Part shown: one piece after another, positions 8,366 through 17,277 of the stretch
How the letters are laid out: every line of letters starts with the position of its first letter
Position numbering within the stretch: position 1 is the first letter of the stretch
Source of the DNA: an uncultured Oscillospiraceae bacterium
GTDB taxonomy: Bacteria > Bacillota > Clostridia > Oscillospirales > Acutalibacteraceae
Direction: 5' to 3'
Length of the DNA: 20,328 nucleotides
Assembly (NCBI GenBank): GCA_958448165.1
Contig: CAUDCW010000023.1
Span: 1-20,328 of the forward strand
Made by a program: the position numbers and the translations under genes
Notes under the pieces: generated by a model
Told to the model about the DNA's origin: nothing
Databases searched by the model: none
Seen by the model: the letters and a program-made list of their open reading frames with translations, nothing else

Positions 8366-8860
8366 ATGGGAATGAAAATTTTGAAGCTTAAATATCACAT
8401 TGCTGCTTCCATTAGAATATTTTTCTTGAAGCTTTTGTTTGGTAAGCGCTTCTCTATAGGAAGCGGAAGCACTTTCAGGCGTTTTTTTAATATATATTTG
8501 GAAAACGGTGCTCAAATCAGCATAGGTAAGGACTGCTTTTTTAACCATGGCTGTTCGATAAACGCTCTTAAAAGAGTAAGCATAGGTGATGGGTGCATTT
8601 TTGGTGAAAATGTTAAAATATACGATCACAATCATCGCTTTTCCGATGACGACACAAAAATAAAAGAACAGGGTTTTACCACTGCAACAGTAAATATAGG
8701 AAATCATTGTTGGTTTGGCAGTAATTCTGTTGTTCTAAAGGGCGTTCAAATAGGCAACAATTGTGTTATAGGTGCCGGAGTTGTTGTAAGCGATGACATT
8801 CCCGACGATTCAATCGTAACTTCAGGCAGAAAATTAAGTATCACTAAAATCAACAGATAG
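8366..8860 (+). CDS. Left-handed beta-helix (hexapeptide repeat) O-acyltransferase
   Basis: This 164-residue protein has repeated isoleucine-led hexapeptides (ISIGKD, VSIGDG, VNIGNH, VQIGNN, VIGAGV) that form a left-handed beta-helix. The acetyl-CoA-dependent catalytic histidine lies in KIYDHNHRF (His88 or His90), followed by the family's CWFGSNSVVLKGVQIGNN segment. It most resembles the WcaF/NodL/maltose-acetyltransferase group and probably O-acetylates a sugar of the repeat unit. A hydrophobic N-terminus (about 12-25) may place it at the membrane. The ATG at 8366 follows AGGAGGG by eleven bases and sits four bases after the GT8 stop. The acyl group and position are unknown. Confidence 0.87.
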   Translation: MGMKILKLKYHIAASIRIFFLKLLFGKRFSIGSGSTFRRFFNIYLENGAQISIGKDCFFNHGCSINALKRVSIGDGCIFGENVKIYDHNHRFSDDDTKIKEQGFTTATVNIGNHCWFGSNSVVLKGVQIGNNCVIGAGVVVSDDIPDDSIVTSGRKLSITKINR

Positions 8861-8887
8861 TCTGTTTATAAAAGAGGGAAAAATAGA

Positions 8888-10015
8888 ATGGAACCAATCA
8901 GAATACTTCACGAAAATGTAATTATGGACCCGGGTGGTATTGAGGCGTTAATTATGAATGTGTACCGTCACATTGACAGGGAGCTTGTTCAGTTTGATTT
9001 TATGGTACACAGACCCGACCATGCGTTTTATGAGGATGAAATTGCCTCGTTAGGCGGAAAAATATATCGCACACCAAAATTCAGCCCGTTTCCGGGCAAA
9101 TATCAGGGCTTTATGCAAAGTGTAGAGAAGATTTTGCGTGAACATCCGGAATATAAGGTTATCCATGCACACGCTGAACTTAATCTCTGGCCGCTTATGG
9201 TGGCAAAAAAGCTTGGTATACCTACCAGAATTGCACACAGCCATAACGCCAGAACCACCGTAAATTTAAAATATTTCTTTTTCCTCTATGAAAAGGCAAA
9301 AATAAAAAAATATTGCACGGATATGTTTATGTGTTCCACACCGGCAGGCAATTGGACCTTCGGCAAGGATACTGTTGCTTCAGGAAAGGTGCAATTTATA
9401 AAAAACGGTATTGAAACCGAACGCTTTGCCTTTAGTGAACAGATAAGAGTGGAAAAACGCCGTGAACTCGGCGTAGGCGACAAGCTTGTTGTCGGTCATG
9501 TCGGAAGGTTTATGCAACAGAAAAACCATACATTTTTAATCGATATTTTTAAGCAGATTCATAAGCAGAATCCAAACTCTGTTCTCGTGTTAATAAGTGA
9601 CGGACGGTTGATGGATGAGATAAAGAGTAAGGTTAATGCTCTTGGCTTGGGTGATTCGGTAATGTTTCTTGGAAATCGGAGAGATGTTAATGAACTGATG
9701 CAGGCTATGGATGTGTTTCTCTTTCCGTCATTGTGGGAGGGTCTGCCGCTTACAGGTGTTGAGGCACAAAGTGCAGGACTTCCTGTTGTCATGTCCGATG
9801 TTATTACCGATGAGGTTTGTATCACTAAAAATATTTATAAAATGTCACTAAAAGAAGATGCAAATGCCTGGGCGAACAAGGTGCTTTCTGTTTGCGATGG
9901 CTTTAAGCGCTACGATACAAGGCAGGAGGTTATTGATTCCGGCTTTGATATAAGAACTACTGCGCAGTGGCTTCAGAATTTTTATATTGAAAAATATAAT
10001 CAGTCTCAGGGGTGA
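8888..10015 (+). CDS. GT4-family glycosyltransferase (EpsF-like)
   Basis: This 375-residue retaining glycosyltransferase has the GT-B fold. The N-terminal domain contains the acceptor-side glycine motif MDPGGIEALIMNVYRHID (13-30) and VIHAHAELNL (91-100). The C-terminal donor domain has VGHVGRFMQQKN (202-213), LFPSLWEGLPLTGVEAQSAG (278-297) with the E-x7-E pair E284/E292, and AGLPVV. The opening and middle closely resemble EpsF of Bacillus and similar capsule transferases. GAGGG nine bases upstream supports the start. It should add one repeat-unit sugar on the cytoplasmic face; donor and linkage cannot be deduced. Confidence 0.9.
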   Translation: MEPIRILHENVIMDPGGIEALIMNVYRHIDRELVQFDFMVHRPDHAFYEDEIASLGGKIYRTPKFSPFPGKYQGFMQSVEKILREHPEYKVIHAHAELNLWPLMVAKKLGIPTRIAHSHNARTTVNLKYFFFLYEKAKIKKYCTDMFMCSTPAGNWTFGKDTVASGKVQFIKNGIETERFAFSEQIRVEKRRELGVGDKLVVGHVGRFMQQKNHTFLIDIFKQIHKQNPNSVLVLISDGRLMDEIKSKVNALGLGDSVMFLGNRRDVNELMQAMDVFLFPSLWEGLPLTGVEAQSAGLPVVMSDVITDEVCITKNIYKMSLKEDANAWANKVLSVCDGFKRYDTRQEVIDSGFDIRTTAQWLQNFYIEKYNQSQG

Positions 10016-10026
10016 GAATCGGCATA

Positions 10027-11112
10027 ATGAAGAAAAAAATATATTTTGTTGTTCAAAAATTAGCTGACGGCGGCGCAGAGCGAGTGGTTTCTGTCCTCTC
10101 AAACAGTTTGTCAAAAATGGATGTTGAGGTGGGCGTAATAATTTGCTTCCCTGTCGGCAATGAATATGCCCTTGACAGAGGTGTAAACAAAATCTATCTT
10201 GCACAGAGCAGAGAAGAATACTTTTCTTGGAATGCTCTGACAAAACTGAAAAAAATACGTGAACAGTTAAAGGCACTTAAGCCTGATTATATTATCCCTT
10301 TTTTGTATTTTGTGGGTGTATATACAATGCTTGCAAATGTCGGACTCAAAGGCAAGCTGTTACAGACAATAAGAAACGACCCAAAATCTTCTCCAAACAC
10401 AAAAGCAATGCGAGCTTTGTGGTACATTATGCTGTGTAATATGTGGAGGGGTTTTGTACAAAACAAAGAACAGTTTGATTTTTTTCCAAAATTTATCAGC
10501 AAGAAAATGGCCATTCTGCCTAATCCCATTGCAGACGAGTTCTTTAGTATAGAACACATTGAACGTCCGATAAAAAAGATTGTCAGTGCAGGTCGTTTGC
10601 AGGAGCAGAAAAACTTTTTTATGCTTATTGAAGCGGCTGCTGATATTAAAGCAAAAGGAGTTCAACTCCAGATAGAAATATACGGTGAAGGCGATTTGCG
10701 TGATAAATTGCAGAATCGTATTGATGAGCTTGATGTATCCGATTATTGTCGGCTGTGCGGGCGAAGCGATAATATACGTCAAGTGTACGAATCAGCCGAT
10801 TTGTTTGTTATGACTTCAAATTATGAGGGAATGCCAAATGCCTTAATGGAGGCGATGGCAAGCGGTCTTCCGTGTATTTCAACTGATTGTCCGACGGGTC
10901 CTTCTGACCTTATTCAAGACGGAGTAAATGGCTCATTAATTAGAATTAACGACAGCAAAACACTTGCGCAAAAGATAATCGAATATGTAAATAATCCCGC
11001 TGACTCTTTTAAAATGGGTCAAAAAGCTAAATGTATGGTGCAGAATATTTACAGTGCTGATGTCATTGCACAGCGCTTTTTAAAAGAAGTTTTGTTAGAA
11101 AATCAGAACTAA
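10027..11112 (+). CDS. GT4-family glycosyltransferase
   Basis: This is the second GT4 enzyme of the operon, 361 residues from the ATG at 10027. It has the N-terminal LADGGAERVV (12-21), VSAGRLQEQKNF (186-197), IYGEGDLRDKL (218-228) and the donor-site NYEGMPNALMEAMASGLPCI (265-284) with E-x7-E at E267/E275. CPTGPSDLI (288-296) is common in GalNAc/Gal-type GT4 capsule transferases. An in-frame GTG at 10012 overlaps the previous stop, but AGGGG at 10008-10012 runs into that GTG and so cannot serve it. The ATG is therefore preferred, though its spacing is also imperfect. Donor sugar unknown. Confidence 0.88.
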   Translation: MKKKIYFVVQKLADGGAERVVSVLSNSLSKMDVEVGVIICFPVGNEYALDRGVNKIYLAQSREEYFSWNALTKLKKIREQLKALKPDYIIPFLYFVGVYTMLANVGLKGKLLQTIRNDPKSSPNTKAMRALWYIMLCNMWRGFVQNKEQFDFFPKFISKKMAILPNPIADEFFSIEHIERPIKKIVSAGRLQEQKNFFMLIEAAADIKAKGVQLQIEIYGEGDLRDKLQNRIDELDVSDYCRLCGRSDNIRQVYESADLFVMTSNYEGMPNALMEAMASGLPCISTDCPTGPSDLIQDGVNGSLIRINDSKTLAQKIIEYVNNPADSFKMGQKAKCMVQNIYSADVIAQRFLKEVLLENQN

Positions 11113-11137
11113 TATACAGTGTAAGACGGAGGATGTT

Positions 11138-12247
11138 ATGGCTAAGAAGGTTGCGTATATTACAAGACATACTGTTTCAAATTACGGCTCGTTGCTGCAA
11201 ACCTACGCAACCCAGAAAGCGATTGAAAAATTAGGTTACGAAGCAGTTTGCATCAATTATTGGAGGGAGGACGAGCTTCTTCCCAATTTATCCAAAACAC
11301 TGCTGCAAACCTCACGGTGGAACAAGAATTTATTAACAAGGCTTTTATATATGGTAACTCAGCGTCCTGTCTTTACAGCCGCATTGAAGAAGTTTGAGAA
11401 TTTTAGAAAGCCTATGCTCAAGCTAACTGAACGTGAATACCACACAGTTGACCAACTTCAAGATAATCTTCCGCTAGCTGATGTTTATATGACCGGCAGT
11501 GACCAGACATGGAATACTATTACAAAAAATGAAGTTGATCCTGCCTATTTTCTTTCTTTTGTTCCTGATGACAAGAAGAAAATAGCCTATGCCGCCAGCT
11601 TTGGAACAGGTTCTGTAAAGCAAGAGGACAGATTAAAAATTAAATCGTGGCTCAAAAGATATGATTCAATTTCAATCCGTGAAGACAGCGGCGTGAAAAT
11701 TGCAGAAAGTATGGGCGTTAAAGCACAGCAGGTTCTTGACCCGACATTTTTGCTTGAGCCTGAGGAATGGATTCAGCTTTTGCCTGAGCGTGTGCCTGAC
11801 GAAAAGTATGTGCTTGTATATCAGCTTCATCCCTCAAAAGCTTTTGATGAATACGCTAAGGAGTTTTCAAAACGCAAAAAGTTGAAGCTTTTACGAATTC
11901 ATCCCTATTTTCATCATATTGCTAAAAACGGAAAGTTTATCTATTGTCCTTCTCCTGAAGAGTTTTTGTGGTATATTCATAATGCTGAGTATTTTATCAC
12001 TGATTCTTTTCACGGGACAGCGTTTGCAATCGGACTTAATACTCAATTTATTAATATTCTGCCCAAGATGACGAGTGAACGAATTGAGAGTATTCTTAAT
12101 GTCGTTGGACTGCAGAACCGTGTTTTGAAATGCTTTGACGATTTCGGAATTGCAGATATACAAATAGACTTCAGTGAAGTTAATCGTAAAATACGGCAGG
12201 AACGCATGCGTTCATTGGAAGTATTAAAACAAATGATAGAGGAATAA
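11138..12247 (+). CDS. Polysaccharide pyruvyl transferase family protein
   Basis: Members of this family (CsaB/WcaK/EpsO type) add pyruvate from phosphoenolpyruvate to a sugar as a ketal, giving the polymer an extra negative charge. The 369-residue protein has NYGSLLQTYATQKAIEKLGY (15-34), YMTGSDQTWN (117-126), AYAASFGTGSV (150-160), SIREDSGVKIAESMGV (179-194), LDPTFLL (200-206) and the family's late signature TDSFHGTAFAIGLN (288-301). GGAGG five bases before the ATG supports the start. It is followed by the FrhB-like gene, an association common in gut Firmicutes and Bacteroidetes polysaccharide loci. Some family members act as glycosyltransferases, so pyruvylation is likely but not proven. 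Confidence 0.87.
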   Translation: MAKKVAYITRHTVSNYGSLLQTYATQKAIEKLGYEAVCINYWREDELLPNLSKTLLQTSRWNKNLLTRLLYMVTQRPVFTAALKKFENFRKPMLKLTEREYHTVDQLQDNLPLADVYMTGSDQTWNTITKNEVDPAYFLSFVPDDKKKIAYAASFGTGSVKQEDRLKIKSWLKRYDSISIREDSGVKIAESMGVKAQQVLDPTFLLEPEEWIQLLPERVPDEKYVLVYQLHPSKAFDEYAKEFSKRKKLKLLRIHPYFHHIAKNGKFIYCPSPEEFLWYIHNAEYFITDSFHGTAFAIGLNTQFINILPKMTSERIESILNVVGLQNRVLKCFDDFGIADIQIDFSEVNRKIRQERMRSLEVLKQMIEE

Positions 12248-12309
12248 GCTGAAAATACTTGTCGTGTTTTGCTTGAACTGTAATGTGAAAGGAGTTTATT
12301 GTCATAATT

Positions 12310-13479
12310 ATGGAAAAAATCCTAAGCATAGATAAAAGCTGCTGCGGCTGCGGAGGCTGTGAGCAGGTATGTCCTAAAAAATGTATTTCCTTTCAACAAG
12401 ATCAAGAGGGCTTTTTGTACCCGAAAATAGAGGAAGAAAAATGTATTTCCTGCGGTGCCTGCGTTAAGGCTTGTCCGATTATTAATAAGGCTGAATACCA
12501 TACTCCTAAGATGATTCTTGGCACGAAACTAAATAATCCGGACAGAGCACAAAAAAGCTCATCAGGCGGTGTTTTCGTTCCGCTGGCTGAAAAAATCCTT
12601 GAACAAAACGGCGTTGTGGCGGGATGTGCTTATGACAGTAAACTTACGGCAAAACATATTATTGTAAGAAGTAAGGCTGATTTATTCAGACTGCAAGGTT
12701 CAAAATATGTGCAGAGCGATAACCGCAACATATACACAGAAATAAGGCAAGAGCTTATTAATGGTGTTCCTGTGTTGTACACCGGAACAGGTTGTCAGGT
12801 TGCAGGATTAAAACAATTTCTGCGCAAAGATTATGACAATCTATTTTGTGTAGATATTGTGTGTCATGGCGTTCCCAGCCCAAAACTGTTTGAAAACTAT
12901 ATTAAATACATTTCCGAAACTGAGAACGCCTCGGTAACAGAATTCAACTTCCGCAGTAAGAAAAAAGGATGGGGCTTGAATTATGAAGTAAAGATCGGGC
13001 GTTCAGGTTACGTCGGATACGGATTTGACGATCCGTATTACAATGCATTTCTCCGCTGCTATAACTATCGAGAAAGCTGTTACGAGTGCAAATATGCCTG
13101 CTTTGACAGAGTGTCTGATATTACTTTGGCTGACTTCTGGGGAATTGAGTCAATTGCTCCGAGCTTTTATGATAAAGCCGGGGTATCATTGGTATTAATT
13201 AATACCGAAAAAGGAGAAAAACTCTTTTCTTCTATTAAAGAGCAGGTAGTTACATTTGAAACAAATAAAGAAGATGCGGTAAGGATGAATTCAAACCTTA
13301 TTGCGCCGTCACAAAGACCGGACATAAGAAATACAATTTACAACGGCTTTGACGGTGACTTGAAAGAATATTTCTCTGAAAGACTGGCAGTAAAGACGAG
13401 CTTAAAAACAAAGCTCAAGAGGTTAATTCCGATTTCTCTCAAAGGGAAAATTAAGTATTATTTACGAAATAAGAACTGA
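12310..13479 (+). CDS. FrhB-like protein with N-terminal 2[4Fe-4S] ferredoxin domain
   Basis: This 389-residue protein is related to the beta subunit of coenzyme F420 hydrogenase. It has two complete [4Fe-4S] motifs, CCGCGGCEQVCP (Cys 11, 14, 17, 21) and CISCGACVKACP (Cys 45, 48, 51, 55). FrhB N- and C-terminal regions follow (SSGGVFVPLAEKIL, YTGTGCQVAGLKQFL, DIVCHGVPSPKLF). A later Cys cluster lies in SCYECKYACFDRVSDITLADFWG. Firmicutes of this kind do not make F420, so an F420 role is unlikely; a redox or flavin-linked role in sugar modification is an inference. Such genes often sit beside pyruvyl-transferase-family genes in capsule loci, but the reaction is not established. The ATG at 12310 lies 15 bases after AAAGGAG, longer than usual, after a 62-base gap. 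Confidence 0.85.
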   Translation: MEKILSIDKSCCGCGGCEQVCPKKCISFQQDQEGFLYPKIEEEKCISCGACVKACPIINKAEYHTPKMILGTKLNNPDRAQKSSSGGVFVPLAEKILEQNGVVAGCAYDSKLTAKHIIVRSKADLFRLQGSKYVQSDNRNIYTEIRQELINGVPVLYTGTGCQVAGLKQFLRKDYDNLFCVDIVCHGVPSPKLFENYIKYISETENASVTEFNFRSKKKGWGLNYEVKIGRSGYVGYGFDDPYYNAFLRCYNYRESCYECKYACFDRVSDITLADFWGIESIAPSFYDKAGVSLVLINTEKGEKLFSSIKEQVVTFETNKEDAVRMNSNLIAPSQRPDIRNTIYNGFDGDLKEYFSERLAVKTSLKTKLKRLIPISLKGKIKYYLRNKN

Positions 13480-13500
13480 TAAGCAACAGGAGGTACTGTT

Positions 13501-14394
13501 ATGTCTGTTTCAAACTTCCATCTTAATGACTGGCTCTCATCCAAAGGCTTTTTTAATTGGATGCCGGATAAAGCTTTTTTGAAAATGAGATATAAAAGAA
13601 AGTTCGGTAAAAAGCTGAATCTTGAAAATCCGCAAACCTTTAACGAAAAGCTGCAATGGCTTAAGCTATACGACAGAAAACCCGAATACACTCAAATGGT
13701 TGACAAATATGAGGCGAAAAAATATGTTGCCGAGCGAATCGGCGAGGAATATATTATTCCGACCTTAGGTGTTTGGGAAAAATTTGAGGATATTGATTTT
13801 GATTCCCTGCCAAATCAGTTTGTGCTAAAATGTACACACGATTCAGGCGGACTTGTAATTTGCAAGGACAAAGCGTCATTTGATAAAGAAGCCGCAAAGA
13901 AAAAAATAAATAAGTCGCTGAAGGTTAATTACTATTTAAAAGGCAGAGAATGGCCGTATAAAAATGTTAAGCCGAGAATAATAGCCGAAGAATATATGGA
14001 AGATGCAGAAACAAAAGAATTAAGAGATTATAAATTTTACTGTTTTAATGGTAAAGTAAAATATTTGTATATTTCTGAGGGGTTGGATAATCATTCAACC
14101 GCAAAAATTAGTTTTGTTACACTTGATTGGACTTTTGCTCCGTTTAATCGTTCAGATTATAAACCGTTTGCTTTGCTTCCGCAAGAGCCTTTTCATTTTA
14201 ATGAAATGATAAAGATTGCCGAAAAATTATCATACGGTATAAATTTTATGCGAGTTGATTTATATGAAATTAATGAAAAAGTTTATTTTTCCGAACTAAC
14301 TTTTACACCGTGCAGTGGATTTATGCCGTTTCAACCTAAAATTTGGGACTTAAAGCTAGGTGCCGAATTAGAATTGCAAAATATTAAGCTGTGA
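13501..14394 (+). CDS. TupA-like ATP-grasp protein
   Basis: This 297-residue protein matches the TupA-like ATP-grasp family, named after teichuronopeptide synthesis in an alkaliphilic Bacillus and often found in capsule loci. Recognisable parts are RYKRKFGKKLNLENPQTFNEKLQWLKLYDRKP (30-61 in outline), the nucleotide-binding-type FVLKCTHDSGG (107-117), RIIAEEYM (159-166), DYKFYCFNGK (176-185) and VYFSELTFTPCSGF near the C-terminus. ATP-grasp enzymes join a carboxylate to an amine through an acyl phosphate, so it could attach an amino acid to a uronic acid made by the ugd/epimerase module. That is inference; in databases such proteins are often labelled only as glycosyltransferases. AGGAGG precedes the start. 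Confidence 0.82.
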   Translation: MSVSNFHLNDWLSSKGFFNWMPDKAFLKMRYKRKFGKKLNLENPQTFNEKLQWLKLYDRKPEYTQMVDKYEAKKYVAERIGEEYIIPTLGVWEKFEDIDFDSLPNQFVLKCTHDSGGLVICKDKASFDKEAAKKKINKSLKVNYYLKGREWPYKNVKPRIIAEEYMEDAETKELRDYKFYCFNGKVKYLYISEGLDNHSTAKISFVTLDWTFAPFNRSDYKPFALLPQEPFHFNEMIKIAEKLSYGINFMRVDLYEINEKVYFSELTFTPCSGFMPFQPKIWDLKLGAELELQNIKL

Positions 14395-14423
14395 TACTAT
14401 ACATAATATGAGGTGGTGGAAGC

Positions 14424-15656
14424 ATGAAAACAAAGGTGAAAATCGAAAAATATATAGATACTTTTGCGATTTTATTTTTCTTTGTTGCAGTGTTTGCATA
14501 TATGCCCACGGCAAGAAGTGGGGATCGTATTGTCTGGATAGTTGCTATCGCTTTTTTGCTATTGATGGCAGCAAAAAATGTTTTTTTTCATAAAACAACG
14601 GTTTCTCTTGACAGCAGTTTTTTATGGTATACTTCTCTAGTGGCATGGGGTGCGTTAACCTGCTTTTGGTCTCTCTATACATCTCGTTTTGAAAACTATT
14701 TTCAAATGTATTTCTTGGTTGTCGTTTTAGCTATAATAGCGCTGAGTACTTTTATGAAAAGTGAAAAAGATATTGATAGAATGTTCTATCTTATCATTAT
14801 TGCAGGATGTATCGCAGCAATAAGATTTATGGCTTATACACCATGGGACACAATATTTGCCGAAGGATATTATTCGAGAGGAACTTTTGGAAGCCTTTTG
14901 GATAATGTAACAAATTACAATAATTATATCAATCACCTGTGTATTATATGCGTGATTTCTGCTTTTTACTCTATTGTTAGAAAAAATAAATGGTGTTATT
15001 TGGCTTTTGTCTTCCTTTGCTGTGTCTTGATTCTTGGCGGAGCAAGAAAAAACTTACTTGTTATTCCGGTAGCTATTCTTATTTTTGCTCTTTCAACCGG
15101 CAACTTTATCAAGAAATTAAAGTCTCTTATAATAGCTGCTGTTATTATTTCAATCGGCACTTATTTTATTATGACAATTGACCTACTGGAACCAGTAAAA
15201 AATTCTTTAATAGGTATGTTTAATGGCTTTATTGGTGAAGAGAGCGGGATTGTTGATACCAGTACATACGAAAGATTATATTTGATTGAAACAGCTAAAG
15301 AGGTTTGGGGAGAACACTTTCTGCTTGGTGTTGGCTGGGATAATTTTTGTTATTATAATATGCTTCACTTATATGCTCACAACAATTACTATGAATTACT
15401 TGCGTCAACAGGAATTATAGGTTTTATGATATATTATTTCTATTATATTTTTAGAGCAGGCCAAATAGTAACAAAAATTATAATAGGGCAAAAAAAGACT
15501 TGGGATATATTATTGTTAGGTGTAGTGGTTGGTCTTATGGTGCAGGAATACGCAACGATAACCTTTTACGGACGAGAAAGGATTATTTTACTTTTAGTGG
15601 TCTTTTTGGCTCATTCATTAGCTTCGAATAGAAAAACATTGAAAATAAGATTGTAA
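14424..15656 (+). CDS. wzy: Wzy-type polysaccharide polymerase / O-antigen ligase family membrane protein
   Basis: This 410-residue, strongly hydrophobic protein has around ten to twelve predicted membrane helices by eye. A large non-membrane loop contains the Wzy_C-type signature LLGVGWDNFCYYNMLHLYAHNNYYELLASTGIIGF, spread over about 297-331, with a GARKN element earlier. In Wzx/Wzy systems it joins flipped repeat units outside the membrane. It is the most A+T-rich gene of the window; two 60-base blocks counted by hand (14881-14940 and 15421-15480) are 28% and 20% G+C. Polymerases are usually serotype-specific and horizontally exchanged, which fits. GAGGTGG upstream supports the ATG at 14424. 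The alternative is a ligase, but the operon has no other polymerase. Confidence 0.85.
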   Translation: MKTKVKIEKYIDTFAILFFFVAVFAYMPTARSGDRIVWIVAIAFLLLMAAKNVFFHKTTVSLDSSFLWYTSLVAWGALTCFWSLYTSRFENYFQMYFLVVVLAIIALSTFMKSEKDIDRMFYLIIIAGCIAAIRFMAYTPWDTIFAEGYYSRGTFGSLLDNVTNYNNYINHLCIICVISAFYSIVRKNKWCYLAFVFLCCVLILGGARKNLLVIPVAILIFALSTGNFIKKLKSLIIAAVIISIGTYFIMTIDLLEPVKNSLIGMFNGFIGEESGIVDTSTYERLYLIETAKEVWGEHFLLGVGWDNFCYYNMLHLYAHNNYYELLASTGIIGFMIYYFYYIFRAGQIVTKIIIGQKKTWDILLLGVVVGLMVQEYATITFYGRERIILLLVVFLAHSLASNRKTLKIRL

Positions 15657-15723
15657 AATCAGAAGTGTTTCAGATATAGAAAAAGTATTTTAGTTCTATT
15701 TAAATTCAAAGAAAGTGAAAAAT

Positions 15724-17217
15724 ATGCGAAAGAAAAGATTAATTTGGAACACAGCTTCATCGTTGTTGTTTCAGCTAACCACAATTATATGCGGTTTCAT
15801 TTTGCCTCGGCTCATTCTGCAATACTATGGCTCGGATGTAAACGGCTTGGTTTCTTCTATTACTCAGTTTTTGCAGATTATAGCTTTTTTGGAGCTTGGT
15901 GTGGGAGCTGTTGTTCAATCTTCTCTGTATAAGCCGCTTGCAAATAAAAACGAAATAGAAACGAGCAAGATTATTGTATCAGCACAGCGCTTTTTCAGGC
16001 GTCTTGCTATAATTTTACTTGTGTATGTTGTTTTCTTATTCTTTGTTTATCCGCAGTTTGTAGAGTTTGACTTTTTTTACACAGCTATATTAATCCTTGC
16101 TATGTGTATCAGCACATTTGCACAGTATTACTTTGGTGTTGTTGACAGACTGCTTCTTACCGCCGATCAAAGGGGTTATATCCAATATACAGCCCAAACC
16201 GTAACATTAATTTTAAATACAGCAGTATGTGCTGTAATGATATATTTCGGTGCTTCTATTCATATAGTAAAGCTAACAACCTCGCTGATTTATCTGATAC
16301 GACCTGTTGTTTTAAGATTGTATGTTAATCGCCACTACAAGCTTAACAGGCACATTAAATATGACTCCGAGCCGATTAAGCAAAAGTGGAACGGTGTGGC
16401 TCAGCATATTTCGGCTGTTGTCCTTGACAGTACCGATTCCATCGTTTTAACGCTCTTCAGCACCTTGTCATCAGTATCGATTTATTCTGTTTACCATCTT
16501 GTAATATACGGGATAAAGCAGTTATTTACTTCAATGACAAACGGAATACAATCCTTGCTTGGTGAACTGTGGGCACGGCAGGAAATTGAAGAGCTTGAAA
16601 AAACATTCTCGTGGACAGAATGGTGTATTCATACGGGTGCGACCTTGTTGTTCGGCTGTACCGGCTCATTGATAGTGCCGTTCGTTATGGTATACACAAA
16701 CGGAATCAATGACGCAAATTATGTTGTTCCGGATTTTGCAATTTTAATTACAATTGCCCATGCTATGCACTGCCTGCGGCTTCCTTATAATATGATGATT
16801 TTAGCCGGCGGTCATTATAAGCAGACGCAGCATAATTATATTATTGCGGCAATAATTAATATAGTTGTTTCAATAGTAGTTGTAAGTTTTTGGGGACTTA
16901 TAGGGGTAGCAATAGGAACGCTTGCTGCAATGCTGTATCAGACAATATGGATGGCTTACTATAACTCAAAGAATTTTATTAAATGGAAATTTAAGTATTT
17001 TGCAAAACAGTTAGTAATTGATTCTGTCACATATGTAATAGGGTATTTTGCCTCTGGATTTATTAAGCTTGGAGATGTGAGTTATATTTCATGGATTTGG
17101 ATGGCTATTCCTGTTGTTGCTATCTGGTCGGCTGTTGTTGGAATGATTAACATCATTTTTTACAGAGATAAGATTATGCAATTAATTAAGACGGTCAAAA
17201 AACGCTTTGCAAAATAA
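15724..17217 (+). CDS. wzx: Wzx-type polysaccharide flippase
   Basis: This 497-residue protein has about 12-14 hydrophobic segments and belongs to the MATE/MVF-like polysaccharide exporter group that flips undecaprenyl-linked repeat units across the membrane. The N-terminal RLIWNTASSLLFQLTTIICGFILPRLILQYYGSDVNGLVSSI region and the LELGVGAVVQSSLYKPLA loop are typical of Firmicute Wzx proteins, given here in outline. It is last in the operon, 67 bases after wzy, and is followed by a terminator. The in-frame GTG at 15715 is an alternative start; the ATG at 15724 is preferred, although the upstream AAAGAAAGTG is only a weak ribosome site. With Wzy and the CpsCD pair it completes the Wzx/Wzy pathway. 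Confidence 0.9.
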   Translation: MRKKRLIWNTASSLLFQLTTIICGFILPRLILQYYGSDVNGLVSSITQFLQIIAFLELGVGAVVQSSLYKPLANKNEIETSKIIVSAQRFFRRLAIILLVYVVFLFFVYPQFVEFDFFYTAILILAMCISTFAQYYFGVVDRLLLTADQRGYIQYTAQTVTLILNTAVCAVMIYFGASIHIVKLTTSLIYLIRPVVLRLYVNRHYKLNRHIKYDSEPIKQKWNGVAQHISAVVLDSTDSIVLTLFSTLSSVSIYSVYHLVIYGIKQLFTSMTNGIQSLLGELWARQEIEELEKTFSWTEWCIHTGATLLFGCTGSLIVPFVMVYTNGINDANYVVPDFAILITIAHAMHCLRLPYNMMILAGGHYKQTQHNYIIAAIINIVVSIVVVSFWGLIGVAIGTLAAMLYQTIWMAYYNSKNFIKWKFKYFAKQLVIDSVTYVIGYFASGFIKLGDVSYISWIWMAIPVVAIWSAVVGMINIIFYRDKIMQLIKTVKKRFAK

Positions 17218-17240
17218 AATCTAATCGGTATTTTACAGTG

Positions 17241-17269
17241 AAAAAGGGACGAGAAATCGTCCCCTTTTT
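17241..17269. terminator. Bidirectional intrinsic terminator between convergent genes
   Basis: AAAAAGGGACGA (17241-17252), loop GAAA (17253-17256) and TCGTCCCCTTTTT (17257-17269) form a 12-bp stem with one bulged C. The T-run on the right arm serves the operon on the + strand, 23 bases after wzx. The A-run on the left arm becomes a T-run for the minus-strand gene, 8 bases after its stop. It therefore insulates the two convergent units. Confidence 0.9.
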
Positions 17270-17277
17270 GTGTCTGT

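Noticed and set aside
8270..8707. 145-residue minus-strand frame opposite the GT8 and acyltransferase genes
   Set aside because: It is antisense to two clear enzymes and shows no family motif or ribosome site.
12310..12480. Electron-bifurcating or hydrogenase function for the FrhB-like protein
   Set aside because: No hydrogenase or F420-related partner genes are present; all neighbours are polysaccharide genes.
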